From NCBI GenBank assembly GCA_016841185.1, contig JAENZQ010000012.1, positions 1-64,000 on the forward strand: 64,000 nucleotides of DNA, in the 5' to 3' direction. Both the position numbers and the translations under genes were made by a program. Below, in pieces: positions 32,227 through 40,274 of the stretch (position 1 is its first letter; the number at the start of each line of letters is the position of its first letter). The notes beneath the pieces were generated by a model. The model was not told the DNA's origin. It worked only from the letters and a program-made list of their open reading frames with translations, and ran no database searches. The DNA is from Anaerovorax odorimutans. GTDB taxonomy: Bacteria; Bacillota; Clostridia; Peptostreptococcales; JAAYPU01.

Positions 32227-33438
32227 ATGGCTTTTCAAATGGCTAAAAGTGGTCAAAGATACTTTGAAATTATGAATATACCACAATGGCACGAAGCAGG
32301 CTACACAGGTAAAGGAATAAAAATATTTGAAGTAGAATACGATACAGACCATTGTCAACAAGTATTTGAAGCAGGCAAAATCGTGGCACCAGATGCAGAA
32401 TTTTACAACCGGGAAGGAATTAGGAGAGAAGATTTACTTGATTATGTAGATCATATAAAACCCAACATTGTAGCAATGGCACAAGATTTTAATATGGCTA
32501 ATTACGAATGGTTTGCTAAAGGATTACACGAAAGAGGTATTCCTTTTTTTAAGTCAGCCGATAATGACGGAGATTTAATTAAACCCAATGAATTAGCATA
32601 CTCGCCGTACGTTATGACTATTGGAGCTATAAGCAGTCATGGAAACAAGGCGAACTATTCAGAATACGGGGAGGCTTTGGATTTTGTAGGATTTCCGATA
32701 ATTATAAGTGGCACATCGATAACACAAATGACAAGTGGGGCTGCATTAACGGCTTTACTCATGCAGCGATATGGACAAATGACACCTTATCAAGTTTATT
32801 GCTATTGGCAGAATCATTGTAAAGATTTAGGGGAGCTGGGATTTGATATATATACTGGATATGGAATGCCGGTGCTTCCGGATGTAAAGGAGGTTTATGA
32901 AATGAATAAACCAAACAAAATCATACTACATCATTCGGCAACTGACGGTGGAACTTTTGAATCTATTAAAAAATACCATGTTGAGCATAACGGATGGGAC
33001 GATATAGGATACCACTACTTAATACAACAAGATGGAAGTTTGCATAAAGGCAGAAATGAAAAAACGGTAGGAGCACATTGTTTAGGACAAAATGATTCTT
33101 CTATTGGTATATGCTTAGTCGGGAACTTTGACAAATACGAACCAAACGACAAGCAAATGAAATCACTTAACGATTTAATAATCGACATTAATATGAGATT
33201 AGGCATAACAGAAATACAAGGTCACAATCACTACAGCGAAAAGACATGTCCGGGAATATATTTCAGATGGAAGGATGTTGTAAAATTGGAACAGAAAAAA
33301 GAACAAGTATCTGATTGGGCAAAAGAAGCATGGAATAAAGCAGTTAAAAAAGGAATTAATGACGGACAAGGACCTAAAAACCCAGTTACAGAAGAACAAA
33401 TGATGGTTTTTTTTGATAGATTAGGTTTGCTTGATTAA
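32227..33438 (+). CDS. Lysin: degenerate subtilase-like domain fused to an amidase
   Basis: Product of 403 aa. Residues about 15-220 resemble a subtilase: GYTGKGIKIF, IVAPDAEFYN, P-Y-V-M-T-I-G-A-I, and ISGTSITQMTSGAALTALLM, which keeps the Ser of the GTS motif. The usual D-T-G segment is replaced and the Asp and His regions are shortened, so protease activity is doubtful. Residues about 230-355 are an Amidase_2 domain (I-I-L-H-H-S-A, DDIGYHYLIQQDG, GHNHYSEKTCPG) with zinc ligands in place. The end (WAKEAWNKAVKKGINDG) is an SLH-like wall-binding repeat. The amidase would cut the peptidoglycan stem peptide. Confidence 0.85.
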   Translation: MAFQMAKSGQRYFEIMNIPQWHEAGYTGKGIKIFEVEYDTDHCQQVFEAGKIVAPDAEFYNREGIRREDLLDYVDHIKPNIVAMAQDFNMANYEWFAKGLHERGIPFFKSADNDGDLIKPNELAYSPYVMTIGAISSHGNKANYSEYGEALDFVGFPIIISGTSITQMTSGAALTALLMQRYGQMTPYQVYCYWQNHCKDLGELGFDIYTGYGMPVLPDVKEVYEMNKPNKIILHHSATDGGTFESIKKYHVEHNGWDDIGYHYLIQQDGSLHKGRNEKTVGAHCLGQNDSSIGICLVGNFDKYEPNDKQMKSLNDLIIDINMRLGITEIQGHNHYSEKTCPGIYFRWKDVVKLEQKKEQVSDWAKEAWNKAVKKGINDGQGPKNPVTEEQMMVFFDRLGLLD

Positions 33439-33470
33439 GAACAAACGTTTGAGAATGTGAGTTCTTTTTT
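33437..33470 (+). terminator. Terminator after the lysin gene
   Basis: AAGAAC at 33437-33442 pairs with GTTCTT at 33461-33466, followed by TTTT. The loop contains AAACGTTT, so the fold may be larger. Moderately convincing. Confidence 0.55.
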
Positions 33471-33504
33471 ATTGCGATAAAACAAGACAACCTATAGAAA
33501 GTTA

Positions 33505-33550
33505 TTACTAATATATAAAAATTAAATGTAGGGCAAATTAGAGCCTTATA
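33505..33550 (-). repeat. Copy B of the dispersed inverted repeat (partner at 8587-8632)
   Basis: Reverse complement of copy A; the core 33516-33542 matches in 26 of 27 bases. It lies in the gap between the lysin and the holin-like gene, so it forms part of the latter's 5' leader. Confidence 0.75.
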
Positions 33551-33566
33551 GAAAGGAATTAATGCA

Positions 33567-33752
33567 ATGAATAAATTTTTAGAAAATATTGCAAGTCTTA
33601 TAAAGGTAAAAACAATAATTACCTTCATGATAACAGGCACAGTTGTGTATTTGGGAATAAAGGGAAGTATAGAAGCAAAAGATATCATGCTATTAGCCGG
33701 CATGGTTTTTACATACTTCTTCAACAAAGATACAAAAGACGGAGGGCAATAA
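33567..33752 (+). CDS. Small holin-like membrane protein, 61 aa
   Basis: ATG at 33567 after AAAGGAATT. The product MNKFLENIASLIKVKT has a membrane helix at about residues 17-32 and a second hydrophobic stretch near 39-52. Similar small proteins stand beside lysins in clostridial phages and are taken as holins. A terminator overlaps its end. Confidence 0.6.
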   Translation: MNKFLENIASLIKVKTIITFMITGTVVYLGIKGSIEAKDIMLLAGMVFTYFFNKDTKDGGQ

Positions 33753-33765
33753 GCCCTCTTTTTTA
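33742..33765 (+). terminator. Terminator after the holin-like gene
   Basis: GAGGGC at 33742-33747 pairs with GCCCTC at 33753-33758, followed by a T run. It closes the lysis unit. Confidence 0.8.
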
Positions 33766-33776
33766 TTGGAGGTATT

Positions 33777-35144
33777 ATGGAATTAAATGATAGAATGTAC
33801 TATTTATGGCAACAAGGAAAATCATTTAAAGAAATACAAGAAGAACTTAAACTTAACTTATCAACAGGTGCTATAAAAAAGAGAATATACCGAATTAAAA
33901 ATAAAAACGTTGACATAAATAAAATAGAAGGAGAAGAAGAACCAAAACCTCAATATGAAGAAGTTGAAAACGGATATAGAATATACTATGGAAAACAACG
34001 TAGGCATAATGTGTTTATAACTTTTAACGACTTAGAAGAAGCATTAAACCTTTACTGTATAGCACATCTTACTTTAAATCAAGTATCATTAAAAATGAAT
34101 CTTACCAGACGTGAATTTTACGCAATCAAGACAGCTTTTGATATCACAAAAGATTCTATGCCATTTACACCTAAACAGATTGACTTTTATACTGCTGAGG
34201 AACTGGCTGAAAAGTACAGAATTAAAAAGAAACAATATGCACTTACTAAGATAGAACAAAATAAAAACAAAGACATAGAAAACCGAATTAAGCAAATGGA
34301 CACTGTTGATTATTGGCATAAAGAAATTTGTAATAGAGTAAATCAAATACAAGCTGAACCTTATCAAATAACAAAACGCAGAAAAAATAATGAAGAATTA
34401 TTCGTGGCTTATAATGCAGATGTTCACGCAGGGTTAGAAGTTGACAATTATTTTAATAAATATAATATTGAAATTATGCACGAACGATTTAAAAAATTAG
34501 CCGAAGGAATTATTGATAATGTAGAAAATAAAACAATTTATATAGCAGACTTAGGAGATACCGTACACGGAATTATACACGGAAGCGTTCAAAAGTATAG
34601 TACATGGGTAAACAATGCAGTTACAGAGGTAATAAGAGGTTATGAGAGTTTATTTCTTACTCTTATACAGCAAGGTTACGAAGTGCATTTTACAAAAGTA
34701 AACGGATCGCATGAAAGCATAGAAAAGTCAAAACAAGAAAGAACAGAAGAAGAATCATTTGGTAATTTTATTTATGACATGCTTGAATGGAAATACGGAA
34801 AGTTTAAAAACCTACATTTCATACCTAAATTAAAAGGTTTAAATGCTTCTATTATTCCTATATTTGATTACTCAACTCTTTTAATTCATGGCGATAATAA
34901 CAGTTTAAATAAATTAAAAGATGCTGATAGGTTGTTCAAGGAACACAATGTAAAAGAAATAAACGCCGCACACTTTCATCATAGAAAAGTAGAAGATTTT
35001 AACGAAATGACCGTACATTATAACGAACCTTTTTGCGGTACCGACCAATACGCAGGAAATAAATTAATGTCAAGTGGTTTTGGCACAAGGTTAGTACAAT
35101 ATACGCCAGAAGGCAGAGGAAATGAATTATTGATAAGATACTAA
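33777..35144 (+). CDS. Calcineurin-like metallophosphoesterase with N-terminal HTH
   Basis: Product of 455 aa. Residues 5-45 form a helix-turn-helix (WQQGKSFKEIQEEL, S-T-G-A-I-K-K-R-I-Y-R-I). The back half has the phosphoesterase motifs in order: ADVHAG, LGDTVHG, NGSHES, LLIHGDN and AAHFHHRK. These match the two-metal site, with Ser in the usual GNHE position (GSHE). The substrate may be DNA, RNA or a nucleotide. It is the only + strand gene between lysis and the right end, a typical place for accessory genes. Confidence 0.75.
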   Translation: MELNDRMYYLWQQGKSFKEIQEELKLNLSTGAIKKRIYRIKNKNVDINKIEGEEEPKPQYEEVENGYRIYYGKQRRHNVFITFNDLEEALNLYCIAHLTLNQVSLKMNLTRREFYAIKTAFDITKDSMPFTPKQIDFYTAEELAEKYRIKKKQYALTKIEQNKNKDIENRIKQMDTVDYWHKEICNRVNQIQAEPYQITKRRKNNEELFVAYNADVHAGLEVDNYFNKYNIEIMHERFKKLAEGIIDNVENKTIYIADLGDTVHGIIHGSVQKYSTWVNNAVTEVIRGYESLFLTLIQQGYEVHFTKVNGSHESIEKSKQERTEEESFGNFIYDMLEWKYGKFKNLHFIPKLKGLNASIIPIFDYSTLLIHGDNNSLNKLKDADRLFKEHNVKEINAAHFHHRKVEDFNEMTVHYNEPFCGTDQYAGNKLMSSGFGTRLVQYTPEGRGNELLIRY

Positions 35145-35170
35145 AGCCCCTTAATTGGGGCTATTTTTAT
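35145..35170. terminator. Bidirectional terminator between convergent genes
   Basis: AGCCCC at 35145-35150 pairs with GGGGCT at 35157-35162, with T-rich bases after it and A-rich bases before it. It serves the phosphoesterase and the minus-strand genes. Confidence 0.75.
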
Positions 35171-35402
35171 TGACTAAATAATGTAAACCTACAATAGAAA
35201 CCGAAGCAAATAATAATATTTGCGCGAATCTGTACCAAATATAATTTAGCTCCGCCCCTATATTTTTTAAAGCAGGAATACTATATAAGCTTGGTCTTAA
35301 GTCTATAATAACAGGCAAATAATAACCCCAGTATGCGGCTATAAAAACAAGCCATCCTAAAGTAATAAAAAAGCCAATTTTAGACATCGATTTGTTCTCC
35401 AT
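35151..35402 (-). CDS. Minus-strand membrane protein, 83 aa
   Basis: ATG at 35402 follows CGGAGGAAC on the minus strand. The product has two to three membrane helices (about residues 10-30 and 54-72). It overlaps the previous minus-strand gene by 23 bases. No family is recognised. Possible lysogeny function such as superinfection exclusion, inferred from place and type only. Confidence 0.6.
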   Translation of the reverse strand: MENKSMSKIGFFITLGWLVFIAAYWGYYLPVIIDLRPSLYSIPALKNIGAELNYIWYRFAQILLFASVSIVGLHYLVNKNSPN

Positions 35403-35706
35403 ATTGTTCCTCCGTTTTGCAAAATAAAATTGTAAAAATAGCACGCACGATCACTACTAAAAAATAAGCCATTACTGCTACATTGTATATAATAAAAAAA
35501 TCTCCAGTTATTTTAAAGTAAACGTACATTAAATATAATTCTGAAATAACAGGAAAGAAAAAAGCCATAACGCCGCCTATTAATCCATTTCCTAAAAAGA
35601 TAGCATATACTGTCCATAGGTGTAAGGCGATACCTCCTATATATGTGCCAATCCAAAGAATAACAGTAAAAAATCTTATAATTCCCTTTGATACAGTGTT
35701 CAACAT
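35380..35706 (-). CDS. Minus-strand multi-pass membrane protein, 108 aa
   Basis: ATG at 35706 follows AAGAGGTGA on the minus strand; a GTG nine bases upstream lies in that site. Three or four membrane helices fill the product (about residues 10-30, 38-52, 55-63 and 73-92). The tail is charged (KTEEQYGEQIDV). Paired with the next membrane gene. No family is recognised. Confidence 0.6.
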   Translation of the reverse strand: MLNTVSKGIIRFFTVILWIGTYIGGIALHLWTVYAIFLGNGLIGGVMAFFFPVISELYLMYVYFKITGDFFIIYNVAVMAYFLVVIVRAIFTILFCKTEEQYGEQIDV

Positions 35707-35788
35707 ATCGTTCACCTCTTACACATATAATCTCTAATATTTCCATATTATCATAAAAATTTGTAAAAATATAGAAGAAATAAAATTT

Positions 35789-35878
35789 TTATCTTTGTAC
35801 AAAAAAAGCAATCATGCCAGTAATGAAAGATATTAATATTAATTTTACCCAAAAGCTTGTAATTACTTCATCTTTCAT
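35789..35878 (-). CDS. Minus-strand membrane micropeptide, 29 aa
   Basis: ATG at 35878 on the minus strand is preceded by AAGGAGGGG, an excellent binding site. The peptide is a single membrane helix (residues 9-26) with a charged front and end. The strong site argues for a real gene. Confidence 0.5.
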   Translation of the reverse strand: MKDEVITSFWVKLILISFITGMIAFFVQR

Positions 35879-35905
35879 TGTACCCCTCCTTATCACAGTT
35901 TTTAA

Positions 35906-35927
35906 ATTATTTATCAATTATTTATCA
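35906..35927 (+). repeat. Tandem 11-bp repeat near the right prophage end
   Basis: ATTATTTATCA occurs at 35906-35916 and again at 35917-35927. Repeats of this length close to a prophage end may be arm-type integrase binding sites. Confidence 0.5.
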
Positions 35928-36056
35928 CAAAACATATATCTAAAACGTTACAAAACATAAAAAATATTAACTATAAACAACAATTACAAATATTGAAATT
36001 TAAACATATAAACTACAATCAATCGTCGTAAAGAACAAATATCTACTAATATGTAA

Positions 36057-36197
36057 AAACATTATATTGTTTTGGTCCAAGTGGCGATTCTTATAGCAAT
36101 TGCAATAGGAATGGGCATTCTTTTCAAAGGAAAAATAGGAGAGTTTATTTCGGGAGTATTCAATGATCTGGTAGGCTCTGATTTCAGCAATATGTAG
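36057..36197 (+). pseudogene. C-terminal remnant of a Flp1-type pilin gene at the right prophage end
   Basis: From the stop at 36054-36056 an open frame runs to TAG 36195-36197. Its coding-like part (from about 36075) reads VQVAILIAIAIGMGILFKGK then IGEFISGVFNDLVG, the C-terminal part of a Flp1-type IVb pilin. The front, including the processed leader, is missing. TadE-like genes follow at once, the normal partners of this pilin. The missing part is expected at the far left end of the prophage. The att core probably lies near 36060-36090. Confidence 0.7.
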
Positions 36198-36222
36198 GTG
36201 TAACATGGGAGAAGAAAATAGT

Positions 36223-36771
36223 ATGAAGAGCAGAGGGAGTATTCTGGTAGAAGCCGCACTGATATTTCCTGTTATTATATTGGTAATTGTTGCTATGATC
36301 TATATTCTTGTTTATATGTATCATCAAACATGTCTGCAGTCTGTTATAAATATGGTATCAGAACGTAAAGGTTATTATCTGGCCGGAAGTATACTGACTG
36401 AAGATTTAGTGCCTGAGAATCGATTATATTACTATTTTTACAGGAATTCAGATTTGATTGAAAATATTGAGCCATGTCTAAAGAATTATTACCAGAAGTA
36501 TACCTTGTCTCGAAAGCAGAAAATTAAAATGTCCTTTTCGCATCATCTCATGTATTCTCAAATGGAGGTGATTGCTTATGATACCTACAGTATCCCATTT
36601 CTCAATCATACGGATACAGAGATCAGGAAAAGAATTAAGGCGGTTTATTACGTGCATGATGAAGCAGAATATGTCAGAAATGTGGATTTAGTTTTAAATG
36701 AAAGTTTTTCAGAGATTGATGATATTTTTGAAAAGGCTGTTCAAAGATCAGAAAGAATAGGTAAAGATTAG
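36223..36771 (+). CDS. TadE-like pseudopilin, 182 aa
   Basis: ATG at 36223 is chosen because GGGAGAAGA precedes it; an in-frame ATG at 36205 is weaker. The front reads MKSRGSILVEAALIFPVIIL, a TadE-type opening of a short basic part, G-S-x-x-x-E and a membrane helix (about residues 8-32). The rest is extracytoplasmic. It would be a minor component of a Tad pilus. The next gene follows 12 bases later. Confidence 0.75.
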   Translation: MKSRGSILVEAALIFPVIILVIVAMIYILVYMYHQTCLQSVINMVSERKGYYLAGSILTEDLVPENRLYYYFYRNSDLIENIEPCLKNYYQKYTLSRKQKIKMSFSHHLMYSQMEVIAYDTYSIPFLNHTDTEIRKRIKAVYYVHDEAEYVRNVDLVLNESFSEIDDIFEKAVQRSERIGKD

Positions 36772-36783
36772 GGGATATTTATT

Positions 36784-39222
36784 TTGAGAAGGATAAGATC
36801 ACAGGAAGGCTCCGTTGCGGTGTTTCTATGTATCATAATTGTAAGTCTGTTTATCTTTGCAGGAGTTTTGACGGATGTTGCAGGCATCCATACTGCGGAG
36901 ATTCAGATTCAGAGGGCGTTGGATATTGCGGCGCGTTCTGTTCTTTCCGAATATGACCGTAACCTGAAAAATGAATACGGACTATTCGGGACTTGCCAAA
37001 GCGAAGCAGAGATGGAAGAAAAAATCGAAGCATATACCAACAGAATGCTTAATCCGGAGTTGAATATGCCTTCTATCGAAAATGCATCAGAATTATATGA
37101 CTTTCGTATTGAAAATATTTTTGTTGAAACTGATGGACGATCTCTGAATAATCTTATTATTTTTGAGGATCAGGTGCTGGAATTTATGAAATACCGGGCA
37201 CCTCTGGGACGCATTTATGAGTTTTCGAAGGAAGTAGAAAGCGTAAATAAAGCTTCCAACAGTTTGGAGTTGATCAATAAAGCCACAGACGTGTTTAAAG
37301 AGCTGGCAAATTTTGAGGCGTATCTGAATCATTTAAGAAAATATAGTGATGGCTGGTATTGTGAAGAAGGAAAGAAATTTACGGTGTATGGACCTTTTAT
37401 TAAAAGTATTGCGGTTCAAGGTTCTGATAAATATATAGACAGTGTTTATCCATTACTTGCGGCAGATGAAAAGAAAGAGCTGGCATGTCTGGTTTATTCA
37501 AAAAAGCAACTCGGTGTGATGTGGAAGGAATATTTGAGGGATATTGATTTATATATTGAGTGCCGATGTAAGATAAAATGTATGGAAGAATTGCAAGAGG
37601 GCATAAAAACTGCAAAAAAAAATTCTGAAGATGAAGAGAAGGCCGTTGATTATGACTGGTTTTTAAAAAGCATAGCTGCTGAAATCAAAAAATGTAAAAA
37701 TACTATTAAGATAATAAAGCTTCATAAATATTATGATTTTTTTAATGAACGTAAAGATTCGTGTAATAAAGCACTTTCATTGATAAGGAAAGCTATCGTT
37801 TCGCTGAAAAACACTGAAAGACTGGTGAATGAAGTTGAAGCATTTATGAGCCAATATGATGGTTGTATATTAGAGCCGATAAAAGCAACAATGGCAAATG
37901 ATATAAAATCAATCCGAAATCTTATGGGAAGCCAGGCTGAAAGCGTTCTGACACATACTAAAAACATAATAGAAAGCAACGGTGAAGCCATTGAAGAGCA
38001 GATGCAATGTTTTGATGAAGAAGCTGTAATCGAACAGTTGGAAGGGAAGGCTTCAAGACTGGGGAAGCATTGGGAGTCAGGATTTAAACAGAATATGAGA
38101 GATGTTATTTCCGAAGAAATAGAGAAATTGCTCGAGCAAGATACGAAGTATCATTTGTTAAAAGAGAGATATAAAAAAGCTTTTAATACTTTTATGACCC
38201 GGTATAATTCGGAATACAGCATAGAGCCTTTCTCCCCATCACAAATAAAACACCTGACTGAAAGTGATGTCAGTGGGGAGATAAATATTTCCGATTTTAC
38301 AGATAGAGATGCACAAGAGAGAAATTTAAAGAAAGGCCGGGAACTTAGGAATCAATATATTATAGAGAGGCTTCCCTCTTACCTTTATGGAACAACAGAC
38401 GGAGCAAGTGGCATGAGCCATACAATCGTAAATATATTAGGCCGGTTAAAAGGAAATGTATTAAAGGGAGAGTGCTTGAGAGATAATCTTTACGTCAATG
38501 AATATATTCTCAATTTTTTCAAAAACCATATAACAAGTGCCGGCAAAAATGAAAGTTTTTTTGAACATGAAGCAGAGTATGTTCTATATGGAGATTTACG
38601 GGATGAAAATAACTTTTCCAGGTTTAAGAATCATCTTTTACTTTTAAGAAGCGGTTTGAATCTTGTGCATATTTACAGCGATCCGCTGAAAAAAGCACAG
38701 GTTCTGGAAGCAGCTGCAGCCCTTTCAGGCGGAACCGGTACTTTTCTTCTGCAGTTTATTATTGCCTCGGCGTGGGCGGAGGCAGAAGCGGAGGAAGACA
38801 TAAGCAGATTAATAGAGGGAGAAAACGTTGCATTTATAAAGAGCAAAGATGACTGGGTATTATCATTTGAAAATTTCCTTTTTAATAAAGGAAAGAAGCA
38901 TGATGTTAATATCCAAAAGAAAACCGGCTCGGATATTGATTTTCAGCCCAATTCATTTTCTTATGAAGATTATCTCAGAATATTTTTCCTGATGCACAAT
39001 AAAGAAATAAAGTTTTATAGAATTTTGGATTTGATTCAGATAAATATGAAGGGCAGGCATTATAAGGAATTTGAGACAAAGAATTTTAGCGGAAGCCTTA
39101 AAGTGAAAGCAGAGGTTTCAATCAAGTGCAGATTTCTTACAGTTCAATGGATGCCTGAGTTTATCAGATATTCATCTGCATCAAGAAAAAGTATAAAAGC
39201 TGAAGTTCAGCACAGTTATTAA
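36784..39222 (+). CDS. Large Tad-locus surface protein (DUF5702-like), 812 aa
   Basis: TTG start at 36784. The front MRRIRSQEGSVAVFLCIIIV is a prepilin-like membrane anchor (helix about residues 11-30), followed by GIHTAEIQIQRALDIAARSV and then a long, mainly helical, charged body. The anchor plus 'all-alpha' body is typical of the large DUF5702 protein of clostridial Tad loci, standing where TadG stands elsewhere. Probably assembled at the cell surface with the two TadE-like proteins. Confidence 0.75.
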   Translation: MRRIRSQEGSVAVFLCIIIVSLFIFAGVLTDVAGIHTAEIQIQRALDIAARSVLSEYDRNLKNEYGLFGTCQSEAEMEEKIEAYTNRMLNPELNMPSIENASELYDFRIENIFVETDGRSLNNLIIFEDQVLEFMKYRAPLGRIYEFSKEVESVNKASNSLELINKATDVFKELANFEAYLNHLRKYSDGWYCEEGKKFTVYGPFIKSIAVQGSDKYIDSVYPLLAADEKKELACLVYSKKQLGVMWKEYLRDIDLYIECRCKIKCMEELQEGIKTAKKNSEDEEKAVDYDWFLKSIAAEIKKCKNTIKIIKLHKYYDFFNERKDSCNKALSLIRKAIVSLKNTERLVNEVEAFMSQYDGCILEPIKATMANDIKSIRNLMGSQAESVLTHTKNIIESNGEAIEEQMQCFDEEAVIEQLEGKASRLGKHWESGFKQNMRDVISEEIEKLLEQDTKYHLLKERYKKAFNTFMTRYNSEYSIEPFSPSQIKHLTESDVSGEINISDFTDRDAQERNLKKGRELRNQYIIERLPSYLYGTTDGASGMSHTIVNILGRLKGNVLKGECLRDNLYVNEYILNFFKNHITSAGKNESFFEHEAEYVLYGDLRDENNFSRFKNHLLLLRSGLNLVHIYSDPLKKAQVLEAAAALSGGTGTFLLQFIIASAWAEAEAEEDISRLIEGENVAFIKSKDDWVLSFENFLFNKGKKHDVNIQKKTGSDIDFQPNSFSYEDYLRIFFLMHNKEIKFYRILDLIQINMKGRHYKEFETKNFSGSLKVKAEVSIKCRFLTVQWMPEFIRYSSASRKSIKAEVQHSY

Positions 39223-39239
39223 AACTTAAGGGGCTGGGG

Positions 39240-40109
39240 ATGAAAAAACCAACGAATGATAATGGGTCTTTAACCGTAGAGGCTGCTATTTTTCTTCCAA
39301 TATTCATGATTTCTGTTTTTACCATAGGATTCATCATGAAATTATTCTGGGTACAGGAATGCCTTCAGCATGCTATTTCTGATGAAATCCTAAAAATGGC
39401 TTCCGAGAGTTATCTGGAATATAGAATGTGCCCGGACAATATTCCGGAAATATTAGGGAAACTGGATGGGGCAGGCGGGCGGAATGATCTGCGTGAAAAG
39501 ATCAAGCAGCATTTTACCGCAGATACTTTTGAGTCGATGCATATCCTGAAAGGCCCTGATATCATCGAATACAGGTATTTATTTGATGGCCGGTCGGAGA
39601 ATTATCTGATAGATGAACCCTATCAGATAAATACGGACTACTTGATCGAAGCAGTAAGTATGAGTAAAGTCAGAGTACCTTTTTCAATCCGTTTTATCAG
39701 CGATATGGTACTTACACAGAGGGTCGTTGCAAGAAGTTGGGTCGGAACCGAAAAGATAAGCAGGCCGATGGGTTTCAATGAAATGGCAGAAGAAGGGGAA
39801 AAAGAAAAGATTGTTTATGTTTTCCCGCGGGCAGGAGAAAGATACCATGAAAAGAGCTGTTTGCTGGTCTCCAACTATCCTACATTGAAAATCTTGACCA
39901 ATGCGATAAAAAATAAATTCAGACCGTGTAAACTCTGCGATGCAGGGCAGCTCGATATTGGCTCATCTGTATTTATTTTTGAAGAAAGCGGAGAGGTATA
40001 TCATTCGGAAAATTGTGTGCTGGTGGATAAATATGTGATACCGATGGACTTAAAAGAAGCTGAAAATCAGGGATATACCCCCTGTAAAAAATGCCGCCCA
40101 GGCAATTAA
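39240..40109 (+). CDS. TadE-like protein with two C-terminal Cys modules, 289 aa
   Basis: The front is TadE-like (NGSLTVEAAIFLPIFMIS, helix about residues 11-34). From about residue 190 come two copies of one module: Y-H-E-K-S-C ... R-P-C-K-L-C and Y-H-S-E-N-C ... T-P-C-K-K-C. Each has a His-x3-Cys and a Cys-x2-Cys, thus four possible metal ligands. The same module is known at ends of some secreted nucleases. Its fusion to a pilin-like anchor is unusual. It may bind a metal or a cell-wall partner. Confidence 0.75.
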   Translation: MKKPTNDNGSLTVEAAIFLPIFMISVFTIGFIMKLFWVQECLQHAISDEILKMASESYLEYRMCPDNIPEILGKLDGAGGRNDLREKIKQHFTADTFESMHILKGPDIIEYRYLFDGRSENYLIDEPYQINTDYLIEAVSMSKVRVPFSIRFISDMVLTQRVVARSWVGTEKISRPMGFNEMAEEGEKEKIVYVFPRAGERYHEKSCLLVSNYPTLKILTNAIKNKFRPCKLCDAGQLDIGSSVFIFEESGEVYHSENCVLVDKYVIPMDLKEAENQGYTPCKKCRPGN

Positions 40110-40274
40110 GGGTAGTGTAAGTAGAAAGCAGAAAGCAGGAATTAGAGGTTAGTAGATAGTGATTGGAGAAAGGCAGAAATTTTGATTTTTATCAAAATTT
40201 CCACCTTAACTGTCATCTATCATCAATAATCTATAATCCATACTCTAACATTTGAAATCTTTAAGGGGGATATT
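40110..40274 (+). other. Noncoding gap with a hairpin and repeat-like sequence
   Basis: A 165-base gap. GAAATTTTGAT at 40176-40186 pairs with ATCAAAATTTC at 40191-40201 around a four-base loop, without a following T run. The flanks have low complexity (AGTAGAAAGCAGAAAGCAGG type) and look like remnants of a dispersed intergenic repeat. No gene is seen. Confidence 0.45.

Larger units (their letters stand above)
1..36074. mobile_element. Podovirus-like prophage, left end outside window
   Basis: A continuous run of phage genes: recombination, replication, methylation, late regulator, terminase, portal, scaffold, capsid, tailspike, connector, lysis and accessory genes. No tail sheath, tube, tape measure or baseplate genes are seen, which favours a short-tailed particle. 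No integrase, excisionase or CI-type repressor is in the window, so these and the left attachment site should lie to the left. The right boundary is placed where chromosomal pilin coding sequence resumes, near 36,057-36,075. The exact att core cannot be set from one end. Confidence 0.85.

Noticed and set aside
35700-36074. Integrase or excisionase gene next to the right end
   Set aside because: No frame with recombinase motifs is present here; it is expected left of the window.
1-36074. A classical restriction-modification system formed by the two methylases
   Set aside because: No restriction endonuclease gene lies beside them; they look like orphan phage enzymes.
36000-36259. Minus-strand frames across the right prophage end
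   Set aside because: They overlap the pilin remnant and the TadE-like start and have no good binding site or family features.
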